This document shows, piece after piece, positions 1-7,374 of a DNA stretch of 36,065 bases; position 1 is the first letter of the stretch, and every line of letters begins with the position of its first letter. Made by a program: the position numbers and the translations under genes. The stretch is taken from NCBI RefSeq assembly GCF_030826625.1, contig NZ_JAPJNQ010000013.1:1-36065 (forward strand). The letters run 5' to 3'. Origin of the DNA: Corynebacterium sp. (lineage in GTDB: Bacteria; Actinomycetota; Actinomycetes; Mycobacteriales; Mycobacteriaceae). The notes under the pieces are model-generated. The model had not been told where the DNA came from, ran no database searches, and was given only the letters and a program-made list of their open reading frames with translations.

Positions 1-54
1 TAGCGCACCACACTGGCAGTGTGGGGGTCACGGGTTCGAGTCCCGTTAGCTCCA
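1..54 (+). tRNA. tRNA-Ala (anticodon GGC), 5' end outside the window
   Basis: The 3' part of a tRNA. The anticodon stem-loop reads CCACA-CTGGCAG-TGTGG, which puts GGC at positions 34-36 (alanine, codons GCC/GCU). The T arm is ACGGG-TTCGAGT-CCCGT, followed by the acceptor strand TAGCTCC and discriminator A at 54. CCA is not encoded. The acceptor 5' strand and part of the D arm lie upstream of the window, so the identity rests on the anticodon only. Confidence 0.9.
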
Positions 55-66
55 CTTTTTGTATTT

Positions 67-90
67 CCCCTGGTCGTTAATGGCCAGGGG
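67..90 (+). terminator. hairpin after tRNA-Ala, probable terminator
   Basis: CCCCTGGTC (67-75) pairs with GGCCAGGGG (82-90), a 9-bp stem with one G-T pair and a 6-nt loop. It lies 12 nt after the tRNA and is followed by ATTTGT, so the U run is short. Probable transcription end of the tRNA. Confidence 0.6.
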
Positions 91-140
91 ATTTGTCGTA
101 TAGCTCGAGACTCCTCAGGAAGCACGGAGGTCAAAGACCA

Positions 141-326
141 ATGCTTCAGTTAAAGAAGCAGCTATGCGCCGCTGTTATTTTTCTTTCTGGTCTTAGTGCA
201 GCCATCTTTGGGGTGCTAGCGTTGACGGGGAGGATAAGCGGCGTGTGGCCAGTGGGTATTTCGTTGCTTGTCTTCTTTTGCGCGGAATGGGTTTATAACC
301 AAATAGCTAACACACAGAAGAGCTAA
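141..326 (+). CDS. small two-helix membrane protein
   Basis: A 61-residue hydrophobic protein that I do not recognise. A short basic start (LQLKK) is followed by two membrane segments, about residues 9-28 and 34-53, joined by a short loop with a GR pair, and a polar tail. I chose the ATG at 141 because GGAGG lies at 126-130; an in-frame upstream start at 93 would run through the tRNA terminator spacer and has no ribosome site. The gene lies between tRNA-Ala and the convergent P450 gene. There is no partner to suggest a role. It could be a real small inner-membrane protein or a chance frame; the membrane-like composition and the ribosome site favour a real gene. Confidence 0.5.
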   Translation: MLQLKKQLCAAVIFLSGLSAAIFGVLALTGRISGVWPVGISLLVFFCAEWVYNQIANTQKS

Positions 327-404
327 GCGAGCGGCGATAGCAATGGTGAGGCTAAGTGTCGCGGAGTCAATCTCGGCAGGGCGCCGGGATTTTGGCCGAT
401 CCTT

Positions 405-1595
405 TTAGCGCCGTTGCAGAGTAATCGGCAAGCTACTCCAGCCGCCGACCGGGTGCTCATCGCGTTCTGCGCCTGCCTGCGAGCTCGCCTGTACGGTGGC
501 TACAGCGAGCAGCTCCTCAACAAAAGCGCCGATTTCCACCATCGACAGATCTTTGCCGGGGCACGCATGTGGCCCGGTGCCCCAGACCAGATTCTTCTCG
601 GCATTCCCCTCTGGATCGAAGCCGTCTGGGTCGGCGAATGTCTCCGGGTCACGGTTTGCAGCAGTCCAGTGCAAATGCACTCGCTGGCCTTCGTCGACTT
701 GCTTGCTACCCACCGTTGCAGGGCAGGTGGTGACCCGACGGTTAGAAACAAACGGATCGTCAATGCGCAAGATCTCGTCGACAAGCGCCACCAGCTCCTC
801 GGAGGACACGCCGGAGCGGATGTGCTCTTGCATAGCAGTGTTTTTTGTGAGCGCGTGCAGCAAAACTCCCACGCATTTCGCCATCGAACCAAGATCACCG
901 CCGGTCCAGTTGCGGAGGATGGACACGATCTCTTCGAATTCCAACTCGCGGCCTAAACTGGTGTCATTGATCAAGCGGTAGGTCACGCAATCTTGCCCGG
1001 CAGCACGAACCTCGCCGACGACCTCGTTGATGATCTCGTCGTATTCCTGGGCCACTCGGGCGGTGCGGTGCTGCTGCCCAGAGCGAGTGGCGGCCGCGTT
1101 TTTCTCCACCCATTCCTTCAGCCGGGGCTCAATCGCGCGTGGCCACCCCAGCCAGGCGACCATGGCGCGCACCGCAAAATCGTAGCCCAAATCTTGCACG
1201 GCATCGACGCTCACTTCATCACCGGCAGCGGGGGCGTCGGCAAGATAACCGTCGATGACCTCGCGGGCCACCCGGTGAAAATCTGCGCTGTAACGGGCAA
1301 CCTCGTCGGCATGCAGGTAGTTATCCAGCAAGCGTCGGAAAGCGCTGTGCTTGTCGCCATCCAACCCGTTCGGGATCTGCAAATAACGCGAGACCGCGGA
1401 GCTAAAGGTTTCGGCATCCTGGGCGACGCGGGTGACCTCGTCGTGGCCCACGATGACGATATCTCCGGCGTCGTCATGCGCAATCGGGCAGCCGTGGGCA
1501 TGGACGTCGTGGGAATAAGCCAACGGATCACGCCCGGCCGGGTCGAAAGTGCGAATGTCTAGTTTGTCACGGGAAGAAGTTAGCTTTTCAGACAT
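405..1595 (-). CDS. cytochrome P450
   Basis: A 396-residue soluble bacterial P450. The haem-ligand loop reads WGTGPHACPG, with the thiolate Cys near residue 345. The K-helix ExxR is EILR, and the meander/N-R-D segment includes AANRDPETFADPDGFDP. These signatures make the family call firm. The I-helix is odd: in place of the usual (A/G)Gx(D/E)T(T/S) it reads GGDLGS, so both the acidic residue and the conserved threonine that handle oxygen protonation are missing. The start ATG at 1595 (MSEKL) matches the normal P450 length; an open frame continues upstream but lies opposite the start of the divergent membrane-protein gene. No ferredoxin or reductase gene is adjacent, so redox partners must lie elsewhere. 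Substrate unknown; hydroxylation, O-demethylation or peroxygenase chemistry are all possible. Confidence 0.92.
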   Translation of the reverse strand: MSEKLTSSRDKLDIRTFDPAGRDPLAYSHDVHAHGCPIAHDDAGDIVIVGHDEVTRVAQDAETFSSAVSRYLQIPNGLDGDKHSAFRRLLDNYLHADEVARYSADFHRVAREVIDGYLADAPAAGDEVSVDAVQDLGYDFAVRAMVAWLGWPRAIEPRLKEWVEKNAAATRSGQQHRTARVAQEYDEIINEVVGEVRAAGQDCVTYRLINDTSLGRELEFEEIVSILRNWTGGDLGSMAKCVGVLLHALTKNTAMQEHIRSGVSSEELVALVDEILRIDDPFVSNRRVTTCPATVGSKQVDEGQRVHLHWTAANRDPETFADPDGFDPEGNAEKNLVWGTGPHACPGKDLSMVEIGAFVEELLAVATVQASSQAGAERDEHPVGGWSSLPITLQRR

Positions 1596-1692
1596 ACTTT
1601 CGAGGTTAACAGAAATTTTCCTGCTGAAATAAGAAATGTGAAATGGAAAATTCTGGCCAATAGCAGCAGTGCAAACCGCTAAACTGGAAGCC

Positions 1693-2235
1693 ATGAAAAA
1701 GACTGCTAGTTCGAACAAAAACACCGGAAAAAGCAGTGCACGCAAGCTGGCTTCGGACCCCATCGGTGGTGGCCGGGGACAACGCGGCCTCCTGTTTTTT
1801 CTCCCCGCGATCTGGCTGGGTCTGATCATCGGCATTTCGCTGATCGAGGCTCCGCTGAAGTTCACCGCCCCAGGAATCACGATTCCACTGGGGCTGGGCA
1901 TCGGCCGACGGGTGTTTTTCGCGATGAACGTCGTCGAGGTCATCCTGGCCGTCGTGCTCATTACGACGCTGGTGCGGCTGTTGGGTCGGCCGTCACGGCA
2001 GAAACTCTGGGGCCTGGGCATTGCGATTAGCGTGGTGCTGGCGATCAAGATTCTGGTGATTCGCCCGATCCTAAACATCCGGACCGATGCCGTGCTGGCC
2101 GGAAATTTTGAAGGTGGTTCGACCACGCACTATTTCTATGTCGCTGCTGATGCTGCGTTGTTTATTTTGCTGATCACGTTCATGGTGGTGGTTACTCGCC
2201 GGTTGTTGCCGAAAAACCCACAAGCTCTGGGCTAG
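1693..2235 (+). CDS. conserved four-helix membrane protein of unknown function
   Basis: A 180-residue protein with a basic, Ser-rich N-terminus (KKTASSNKN...) and about four membrane segments (near residues 33-52, 72-96, 103-122 and 148-168). The stretch IEAPLKFTAPG between helices 1 and 2 looks like a conserved family motif, but I cannot name the family. ATG 1693 is preferred over an in-frame GTG at 1669 because TAAACT (1680-1685) forms a -10 box exactly 7 nt upstream, which suggests a leaderless mRNA. The gene is divergent from the P450 across about 97 bp, and its 3' end overlaps that of the next, convergent gene by 4 nt. Function unknown. Confidence 0.7.
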   Translation: MKKTASSNKNTGKSSARKLASDPIGGGRGQRGLLFFLPAIWLGLIIGISLIEAPLKFTAPGITIPLGLGIGRRVFFAMNVVEVILAVVLITTLVRLLGRPSRQKLWGLGIAISVVLAIKILVIRPILNIRTDAVLAGNFEGGSTTHYFYVAADAALFILLITFMVVVTRRLLPKNPQALG

Positions 2236-3050
2236 CTCGCGTCGTCTTTCGTGACCCGGTCGTCTTTCTCAGCCCTGCCTTCCTTCTCAGCCCTGCCGTC
2301 CGTAGTACCGAGCCCTTGGGCGTCGTCCATGGTGTGCAAACGTGCCTTCTTCCGCTTGGATTTCAGCCACATCGTGAAAAACATGTATCCCAGAAGCGCA
2401 AACGTAATCCAGGTGACGTAACGCTCGATGGTCACCAGCGTCTCGCGCACCGTGGCACCGAAGGTCAGGCCCAAATAGACGTAGAAGCACTTCAGTGCGA
2501 TGGCATAAACCAACACATACGCACCGACAACCCAGCCTTTGGTGCGTTTAATACCGGCGATGACGACAATGATCGTCGCAGGGATCGGCGAAAAGGGGAT
2601 AAACGACAACAACAGACAAAAACCAGGGTGCCGGTAGATGAAATTCTCCAGCTTCCGGAACCACAATGGCGGATGGCCCATAAATGAGTAATCGATAAAC
2701 GATGGGCCCCAACGCTTGCCGATCAAGAAAAACAGCGGCAAGAATTTCACCATACTTACGGCCGCGACCAGCACCGCAGCGACGATCAGGCCGATGTTAT
2801 CTTCGTTTTCTGCCGTCAGCGCCAGTACCGACAAACTCGAGCCACTGAGCACCGTGTATACGAAGGTGTAATCGATCAGCAACACCGCGCGGAACGGCAA
2901 CAGTGCAAGGCCGTAGATGCCGGAAGCCGCCAGTAGCCCCCACAAAATCCAATCGAAGCGCTGGAAATTTTGCATGAAACTTGGCAGTTCCTGCTGCCAG
3001 GAATCTGTGTCCTTACCGGTGTGATTCGCATCCGCGGTTCCATCGCTCAT
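2232..3050 (-). CDS. polytopic membrane protein, DedA/VTT-like, with repetitive charged tail
   Basis: A 272-residue integral membrane protein with five or six hydrophobic segments. The motif FIPFSPIPATIIVVIAG, with paired prolines inside a membrane segment, resembles the re-entrant loop of the DedA/SNARE-associated (VTT) family; this is a resemblance, not a firm assignment. The N-terminus is acidic and cytosolic. The last 35 or so residues are highly charged and contain an internal repeat (GRAEKE/GRAEKD) that reflects an 18-nt tandem repeat near 2262-2300. The start at 3050 has AAGGA 6 nt upstream on the minus strand. The gene is divergent from the fructosamine-kinase-like gene and convergent with the preceding one. 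DedA proteins flip or carry lipids, but no substrate can be inferred here. Confidence 0.55.
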   Translation of the reverse strand: MSDGTADANHTGKDTDSWQQELPSFMQNFQRFDWILWGLLAASGIYGLALLPFRAVLLIDYTFVYTVLSGSSLSVLALTAENEDNIGLIVAAVLVAAVSMVKFLPLFFLIGKRWGPSFIDYSFMGHPPLWFRKLENFIYRHPGFCLLLSFIPFSPIPATIIVVIAGIKRTKGWVVGAYVLVYAIALKCFYVYLGLTFGATVRETLVTIERYVTWITFALLGYMFFTMWLKSKRKKARLHTMDDAQGLGTTDGRAEKEGRAEKDDRVTKDDAS

Positions 3051-3141
3051 AACGATCCTTTATAGCACCTCACCATTATCGTTTTATAGTGCTGGGATGC
3101 ACGCCTGTTGCTGCCTGACATCGCGAGTATCATCGGCGGAT

Positions 3142-3900
3142 ATGACACAAACATTCGTGAAACGCCCGAATGAACACCGCGCCGCCGAGGCGGAAGCGGC
3201 CGGCCTACGCTGGTTGGCCGAGGCCAGTGAATGCGTGCCAGCGGTGGTGTCGCTGAATGCAGAACGTAACGAATTAGAGACTGCCTATGTGGAATCAGCC
3301 GCACCTACCCCGGAGGTAGCTCGCCGTGCGGGCCGCGAGTTAGCCCGTATGCATTCCGCTGGAGCCCCGGCTTTTGGCGCACCACCCCAAGGCTGGGATG
3401 GGCCGAATTATATTGGAACCCAGTCGCAGGCGTGCACTCCGACTGACGATTGGGGCGAGTTTTATACCCGCCAGCGTGTAGAACCTTTCGCGCAAGCAGC
3501 CAACCGGGCAGGCAATCTTGCCGACGATGAACTAGCCGTGGTTATGCGCGCCTGTGAAGCTATTCGTGCTACCGAATGGAACCTACGGCCTGCCCGCATC
3601 CACGGCGATTTGTGGACGGGGAACCTGCTGTTTGGTAGCGATGGTCCCGCGTTCATTGATCCCGCAGCCCACGGTGGGCACCCGCAGACTGATCTGGCGA
3701 TGCTGGATCTATTTGGCGCCCCGCATTTCGACGAGATCGTCGCCGGTTACCACGAGGTGTCGCCGTTGCCGAAGAATTGGCGTGAGTTCATCCCGATGCA
3801 CCAATTGCATCCGCTGGCAGTGCACACGCTGACGCACGGCCCGGCGTATGCGGGCCCGTTGCAGCGCGCGGCACAAGTGACCACGCAGCTGCTGGGGTAG
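3142..3900 (+). CDS. fructosamine/ketosamine-3-kinase family protein
   Basis: A 252-residue protein of the fructosamine kinase (FN3K) family, which shares the aminoglycoside phosphotransferase fold. The catalytic loop HGDLWTGN places the base at Asp156, followed by FIDPAAHGG, the metal-binding DPA segment typical of this family. Family members phosphorylate sugar residues on glycated proteins or amines so that the adduct falls off; the bacterial substrate is not known. ATG 3142 is chosen because TATCAT (3128-3133) lies 8 nt upstream as a -10 for a leaderless message; an upstream in-frame ATG at 3097 would add a Cys-rich stretch with no homology. The protein is slightly shorter than the usual 280-300 residues. 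Confidence 0.85.
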   Translation: MTQTFVKRPNEHRAAEAEAAGLRWLAEASECVPAVVSLNAERNELETAYVESAAPTPEVARRAGRELARMHSAGAPAFGAPPQGWDGPNYIGTQSQACTPTDDWGEFYTRQRVEPFAQAANRAGNLADDELAVVMRACEAIRATEWNLRPARIHGDLWTGNLLFGSDGPAFIDPAAHGGHPQTDLAMLDLFGAPHFDEIVAGYHEVSPLPKNWREFIPMHQLHPLAVHTLTHGPAYAGPLQRAAQVTTQLLG

Positions 3901-3920
3901 TGGGATGAGCGTTAGATGCC

Positions 3921-4775
3921 CTAGCCGCGCCACCAGTCGTCGGCAAGCGTGGCTGGTAAATGCCGCTTGTGCTGGCCTGTGTCCCACAATTTTTCAATCC
4001 GAGCAGCTGCCTTGGCGCTAACTTCGCGGCCCTCTAGGTAATCGTCGATCTCGGCATAGCGCAGGCCGAGCGCCTCCTCGTCGGGAAGACCCGGGCGATC
4101 ATCTTCCAGATCCGCCGTCGGAACCTTTTTCCAAGTAGCCTCCGGGGCACCCAACTGCTGCAACAACGCCGCGCCCTGGCGTTTATTTAGCCCAGCTAGC
4201 GGCAGAATATCGGCCGCGCCATCGCCAAACTTGGTGAAAAACCCGGTGAGGTTTTCCGCGGCGTGATCCGTGCCGATCACCAATAGGCTGCGCTCGCCAG
4301 CGACGGCGTACTGCGCGATCATGCGTTGGCGGGCTTTGACGTTGCCGCGGTTGAAATCGCCTAAGCTGTCCGCACCGACAGCGTGCGCGGCGGCTTTATC
4401 GATAGCTGCCGTGGCGTCGGCGATGTCGATGCTGGCGGTGTGATCGGGGCGGATGAATTCGAGCGCTAGCTGGGCATCGGCGTCGTCAAGCTGACGCCCG
4501 TGAGGCAGGCGCAACGCCCAAAACTCAACATCGTGCCCGGCAGCTTTATGGCCATCTGCACGCAGTTTTTCTACCGCCAATTGCGCCAAGCGTCCTGCCA
4601 GAGTGGAATCCTGCCCGCCGGAAATACCGAGCGCGAAACCGTGCGCCCCGGTGGTTTGCAGGTATTCGGCGAGGAATCCAACGCGCCGGGAAATTTCTTC
4701 TTCTGGATCGATTAAGGGCTTTACACCCAGGGCTTTTATGATTGATTCTTGCTTATTGCTGGGGTTTTTCGGCAT
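3921..4775 (-). CDS. nadE: NAD(+) synthetase, ammonia-dependent type
   Basis: A 284-residue NAD synthetase that amidates nicotinate adenine dinucleotide to NAD at the cost of ATP, the last step of NAD synthesis. The PP-loop SGGQDSTLAG is present, as are the later GTDHAAENLTGFFTKFGDG and DLEDDRPGLPDEEALG segments of the family. There is no glutaminase (nitrilase) domain, so ammonia is the direct nitrogen donor, as in E. coli NadE. The start at 4775 has TAGGCT 6 nt upstream, giving a leaderless message. The gene is divergent from the transporter gene. The other NAD genes of the window (pncB, pncA) are at separate loci. Two copies of the CGTCGNCAAGC motif fall inside it (3938 and 4481). Confidence 0.96.
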   Translation of the reverse strand: MPKNPSNKQESIIKALGVKPLIDPEEEISRRVGFLAEYLQTTGAHGFALGISGGQDSTLAGRLAQLAVEKLRADGHKAAGHDVEFWALRLPHGRQLDDADAQLALEFIRPDHTASIDIADATAAIDKAAAHAVGADSLGDFNRGNVKARQRMIAQYAVAGERSLLVIGTDHAAENLTGFFTKFGDGAADILPLAGLNKRQGAALLQQLGAPEATWKKVPTADLEDDRPGLPDEEALGLRYAEIDDYLEGREVSAKAAARIEKLWDTGQHKRHLPATLADDWWRG

Positions 4776-4810
4776 GGTTTTAGCCTAGCCGCCTGACACA
4801 ATGTGTGTTT

Positions 4811-6250
4811 GTGAAAATGACCGAGAATAACCAGACTAGTGCGCGCGATATTTCCCGCGCGGAAACTACCGAGACCCGTCGCTACGTCAAAATGGTGGCT
4901 GCATTCGCAGCCATCGGTGGCCTGCTCTTTGGCTATGACACCGGCGTGATGTCTGGAGCGCTGCTTTATATCAGCCCAGAATTTGGCATGTCTGCCGCCG
5001 AAGAGGGCCGCGTGACGGCCATGCTGTTGGTCGGAGCAGCCATCGGTGCGTTGCTCGGCGGGCGTGTGGCGGAGTGGTGGGGCAGACGCATGACGCTGAT
5101 CATCAACGGCGTGATCTTTTGCGCTGGGTCTATCTGGTGCGCGCTCGCAGGATCTGTTGCCGAGCTTGCCACCGCCCGCACGTTTTTGGGTGTAGCCGTC
5201 GGTGCGGTGTCCATCGTGGTGCCGATGTATATCGCAGAAAAAGTTCCCGCCGCGGTGCGCGGGCGCATGGTCTCGCTGAACACGTTGATGATCGTCGTCG
5301 GCCAGTTGCTGGCGTACCTGGTCAACTCCGCGTTGGCGCCGACGGGTAACTGGCACCTGATGCTGGGTATGGCCGCGATTCCGGGAGCGATGTTGACCGC
5401 CGGCATGATTTTCTTGTCGGATACGCCGGTGTGGCTGGCGCGCCGGGGCCGTACAGAGGAAGCCCGAAAGGTCGCTGCCCGCGCCGGCATGTCCTTGGAA
5501 GAGCTTTCTATCGTCATTGAGGCCGAGCAACATGATGCAGGCGCGGATGGCATACCGGAAAGTGCGGCTGTCGGAAAAGCCAAGACCTCGGAGGAGTTCC
5601 AGGCATTTAAGAAGTTGCGCTGGGTGCGCGTGACCATTTTGTTGGCGATGCTCATTGGTGTGACGCAGCAGATCACCGGTGTCAATGCCGTGATCTATTT
5701 TGCCCCGACGATGATGAGCGAGGTCGGGATTTCGACGACGAATGCGGTATATACCTCGATCGTTATCGGTGTGGTTTCTGTGATCGCGTGTTGGGTAGGG
5801 TTGAAGATCATCGACGTGGTCGGACGCAAGCGCTTGCTGACGTGGGGGCTGACCGGAAATATTATTTCGCTGCTGATTTTGGCTGTGACATATTCGCTTG
5901 CCGACGGCAGCACCACCTGGGCGCTGATTTCGTTAGGGATGATGGCCGTGTTCATTGCTTTCCAGCAGGCGGCGGTATCGCCGACGACCTGGCTGTTGAT
6001 CTCGGAGATCGTTCCGGTACAGGCACGGGGCCTGGGAATGGGTATTGCGGGCTTGGCTCTATGGGTTGCTAACTGGGCAGTCGCGCAGTTCTTCTTGCCG
6101 GTCACGGAGATTCTCAGTGGTTCTGGTACCTTCGTCGCCTTCGCGATGTTGGGCGTGGTTGCGCTGGGCTTCGTGCGGGTGTTTATTCCAGAGACGATGG
6201 GACGCAGCCTGGAAGAGGTCGGCGAGCTCATGGAAAAGCGTTGGGGTTAA
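4811..6250 (+). CDS. sugar-porter family MFS transporter
   Basis: A 479-residue, twelve-helix major facilitator of the sugar porter family (GalP/XylE/AraE/IolT-like). It shows the signatures LLFGYDTGVMSGALL in helix 1, GRR between helices 2 and 3, QQITGVNAVIYFAP in helix 7, and PETMGRSLEEVGE after helix 12. It probably imports a hexose, pentose or inositol by proton symport; the exact sugar cannot be read from sequence. The start is uncertain: GTG 4805, GTG 4811 and ATG 4817 are in frame. I prefer 4811 because a weak -10 (CACAAT, 4797-4802) lies 8 nt upstream, like the leaderless genes nearby. A Glu/Asp-rich central loop (about residues 235-260) is normal for the family. Confidence 0.9.
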   Translation: MKMTENNQTSARDISRAETTETRRYVKMVAAFAAIGGLLFGYDTGVMSGALLYISPEFGMSAAEEGRVTAMLLVGAAIGALLGGRVAEWWGRRMTLIINGVIFCAGSIWCALAGSVAELATARTFLGVAVGAVSIVVPMYIAEKVPAAVRGRMVSLNTLMIVVGQLLAYLVNSALAPTGNWHLMLGMAAIPGAMLTAGMIFLSDTPVWLARRGRTEEARKVAARAGMSLEELSIVIEAEQHDAGADGIPESAAVGKAKTSEEFQAFKKLRWVRVTILLAMLIGVTQQITGVNAVIYFAPTMMSEVGISTTNAVYTSIVIGVVSVIACWVGLKIIDVVGRKRLLTWGLTGNIISLLILAVTYSLADGSTTWALISLGMMAVFIAFQQAAVSPTTWLLISEIVPVQARGLGMGIAGLALWVANWAVAQFFLPVTEILSGSGTFVAFAMLGVVALGFVRVFIPETMGRSLEEVGELMEKRWG

Positions 6251-6319
6251 AACACTGGGGCTAAAATTAGGATTTGAGAAAACCACAGCAGACTAGGTAG
6301 ACTGTCAGCTTGTGTTATG

Positions 6320-6338
6320 GTCACCGTATTGTGGTGAC
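6320..6338. promoter_or_regulatory. perfect inverted repeat upstream of L36 gene
   Basis: GTCACC (6320-6325), a 7-nt spacer, then GGTGAC (6333-6338). It lies 57 nt before the L36 start and could be a repressor site or a small hairpin. It does not match the Zur consensus as I know it, so no regulator is assigned. Confidence 0.4.
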
Positions 6339-6394
6339 TGCCGATAAATGTTGTCTACCGCAGTGTAGTAGCCGCGTACAGAAAGGAGCGCCCG

Positions 6395-6517
6395 ATGAAG
6401 GTCCGCAAGTCGCTTCGGTCGCTGAAGAAGAAACCGGGCGCCCAGGTTATCCGTCGCCACGGTAAAACCTTCGTGATCAACAAGAAAGATCCACGCTTCA
6501 AGGCACGTCAGGGCTAA
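6395..6517 (+). CDS. rpmJ: 50S ribosomal protein L36, zinc-free (type B) form
   Basis: A 40-residue, very basic protein that starts MKVRKSLRSLKKKPGAQVI and ends RFKARQG, characteristic of L36. None of the Cys/His zinc-ribbon ligands of the C+ form is present, so this is the C-minus (YkgO-like) paralogue type. A strong ribosome site, GAAAGGAG (6381-6388), lies 6 nt upstream. In many bacteria the C-minus form is induced by zinc starvation through Zur; in corynebacteria as I recall them this form stands alone, away from the spc operon. The gene is followed by a strong terminator (6569-6615), so it is probably monocistronic. Confidence 0.95.
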   Translation: MKVRKSLRSLKKKPGAQVIRRHGKTFVINKKDPRFKARQG

Positions 6518-6568
6518 TACCGCCTGCACTGTCTAGGTTTCTTCTTTAAGCTTTAACCTAAGTAGTAG

Positions 6569-6615
6569 CAACACCGCCGTCTCGCTCGTTTTGAGTGGGG
6601 TGGCGGTGTTGTTTT
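6569..6615 (+). terminator. rho-independent terminator after rpmJ
   Basis: CAACACCGCC (6569-6578) pairs perfectly with GGCGGTGTTG (6602-6611), followed by TTTTGCG. The 10-bp GC-rich stem and T run mark the end of the L36 transcript. Confidence 0.85.
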
Positions 6616-6632
6616 GCGTCTGTGTGGTGTTT

Positions 6633-6654
6633 CGTCGTTACTCACAACTGTGGG
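6633..6654 (+). repeat. 22-bp direct repeat, left copy
   Basis: A 22-bp sequence beginning CGTCGTTACTCACAACTG is repeated exactly at 7138-7159, in the same orientation. The two copies bracket the repeat-rich non-coding block between rpmJ and nrdH. Confidence 0.8.
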
Positions 6655-6660
6655 TTAAGT

Positions 6661-6830
6661 AGCAAAAATGTGTCTGGTCGGGGCGTCGACCAGCGTATTG
6701 TGTCTTTTTTACAAATAGGCCACCTGAAACCGGCCATTTTCGTTCACTATTTGTAAAAAAGACACAATAGACATGATTACCGGCAGACATGATTGTCGGC
6801 GATGGGCTAAGCGGGAGACGAAGCAAAAAG
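6661..6830 (+). repeat. dispersed hairpin repeat, copy 1
   Basis: First of three copies in the window (others at 26182 and, inverted, 35762). Order of parts: TGTGTCTGGTCGGGGCGTCGA, a left arm at 6696-6718, a 28-nt loop, a right arm at 6747-6769 that is the exact reverse complement of the left (23 bp), then CATGATTACCGGC and GCGATGGGCTAAGC. This copy carries an extra 16-17 nt after 6784 that looks like a partial duplication of the preceding segment. Positions 6663-6784 match copy 2 with only two differences. I see no convincing gene inside: short frames read through it on both strands only because it is a palindrome. Confidence 0.85.
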
Positions 6831-6837
6831 CGGGGGG

Positions 6838-7090
6838 GTATGCGACAAAATGTGTCTGGGTGTGTCTGGGGGGTGTCTGGGGCTGTTACCCCGTGTTGGA
6901 GTTAGGTTCTTATCCATCCTTTCTGTACGCCTAGGTTGTGGTTGTAGTCGGTTGGGATAGCGTTGTTGTAGAGGGGTGGTCGTCCTGTTTTGCTGGTCGG
7001 CTTTTTTCGTTGCGGGGATTATAAATGCGGTGTTTTTATCTCTTGATCTGCGTCAACGACACCCACATGGACACACTTTTGTCGTATAAT
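6838..7090. repeat. diverged repeat segment with inverted ends; rest of a long non-coding gap
   Basis: This segment begins TATGCGACAAAATGTGTCTGGG and ends with the inverted counterpart GGACACACTTTTGTCGTATA, the same end sequence found at the outer edge of copy 3 (35898-35918). Just inside the left end GTGTCTGG is repeated three times (6850-6880). The whole 6518-7486 interval holds no gene I can support; besides the repeats it contains the terminator of rpmJ, a TTCACAG/CTGTGAA inverted repeat (7167-7192) and the nrd promoter region. Confidence 0.5.
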
Positions 7091-7137
7091 CCTTCGCTGC
7101 CCTTATTTGGCGGCGCCGTGCTGGTGCACTGGCGAAA

Positions 7138-7159
7138 CGTCGTTACTCACAACTGTGGG
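7138..7159 (+). repeat. 22-bp direct repeat, right copy
   Basis: Exact second copy of the sequence at 6633-6654, 505 bp downstream in the same orientation. Confidence 0.8.
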
Positions 7160-7343
7160 GTTTTTGTTCACAGTCTGTTCACAAGCTGTGAAATTACATC
7201 ACTGTATAACGATTTGATAACGGAAGCGTGTGGCGTCCTGCGGAAACGTCTTCGATGGGACCTGTGGGTGATCTTGTCTTCAAAAATAATGAGCTAGATG
7301 TGGGGGCTGTGAAAACCTTCAGCAGGGGATTCCACAGCTGTAA

Positions 7344-7359
7344 CTACTATATGTAGTGT
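7344..7359 (+). promoter_or_regulatory. NrdR box 1
   Basis: CTACTATATGTAGTGT matches the 16-bp NrdR consensus (ACACwAwATnTwGTGT type) at most positions and is nearly palindromic. NrdR is the ATP/dATP-sensing repressor of ribonucleotide reductase genes; the nrdHIE genes start 128 bp downstream. Confidence 0.8.
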
Positions 7360-7374
7360 TATTGCGCTAAATTG

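Noticed and set aside
1596..2126. N-terminal extension of the P450 frame
   Set aside because: It is antisense to the divergent membrane-protein gene and has no P450 features; 396 residues is the normal length.
6638..6826. Short frames through the hairpin repeat (FFTN...LFVKKTQ) on both strands
   Set aside because: They arise because the repeat is a palindrome read in either direction; there is no ribosome site and the copies differ in frame.
7185..7203. GlxR (CRP-type) site TGTGA...TCAC before nrdH
   Set aside because: The half-sites are 7 nt apart instead of 6 and the second half is incomplete.
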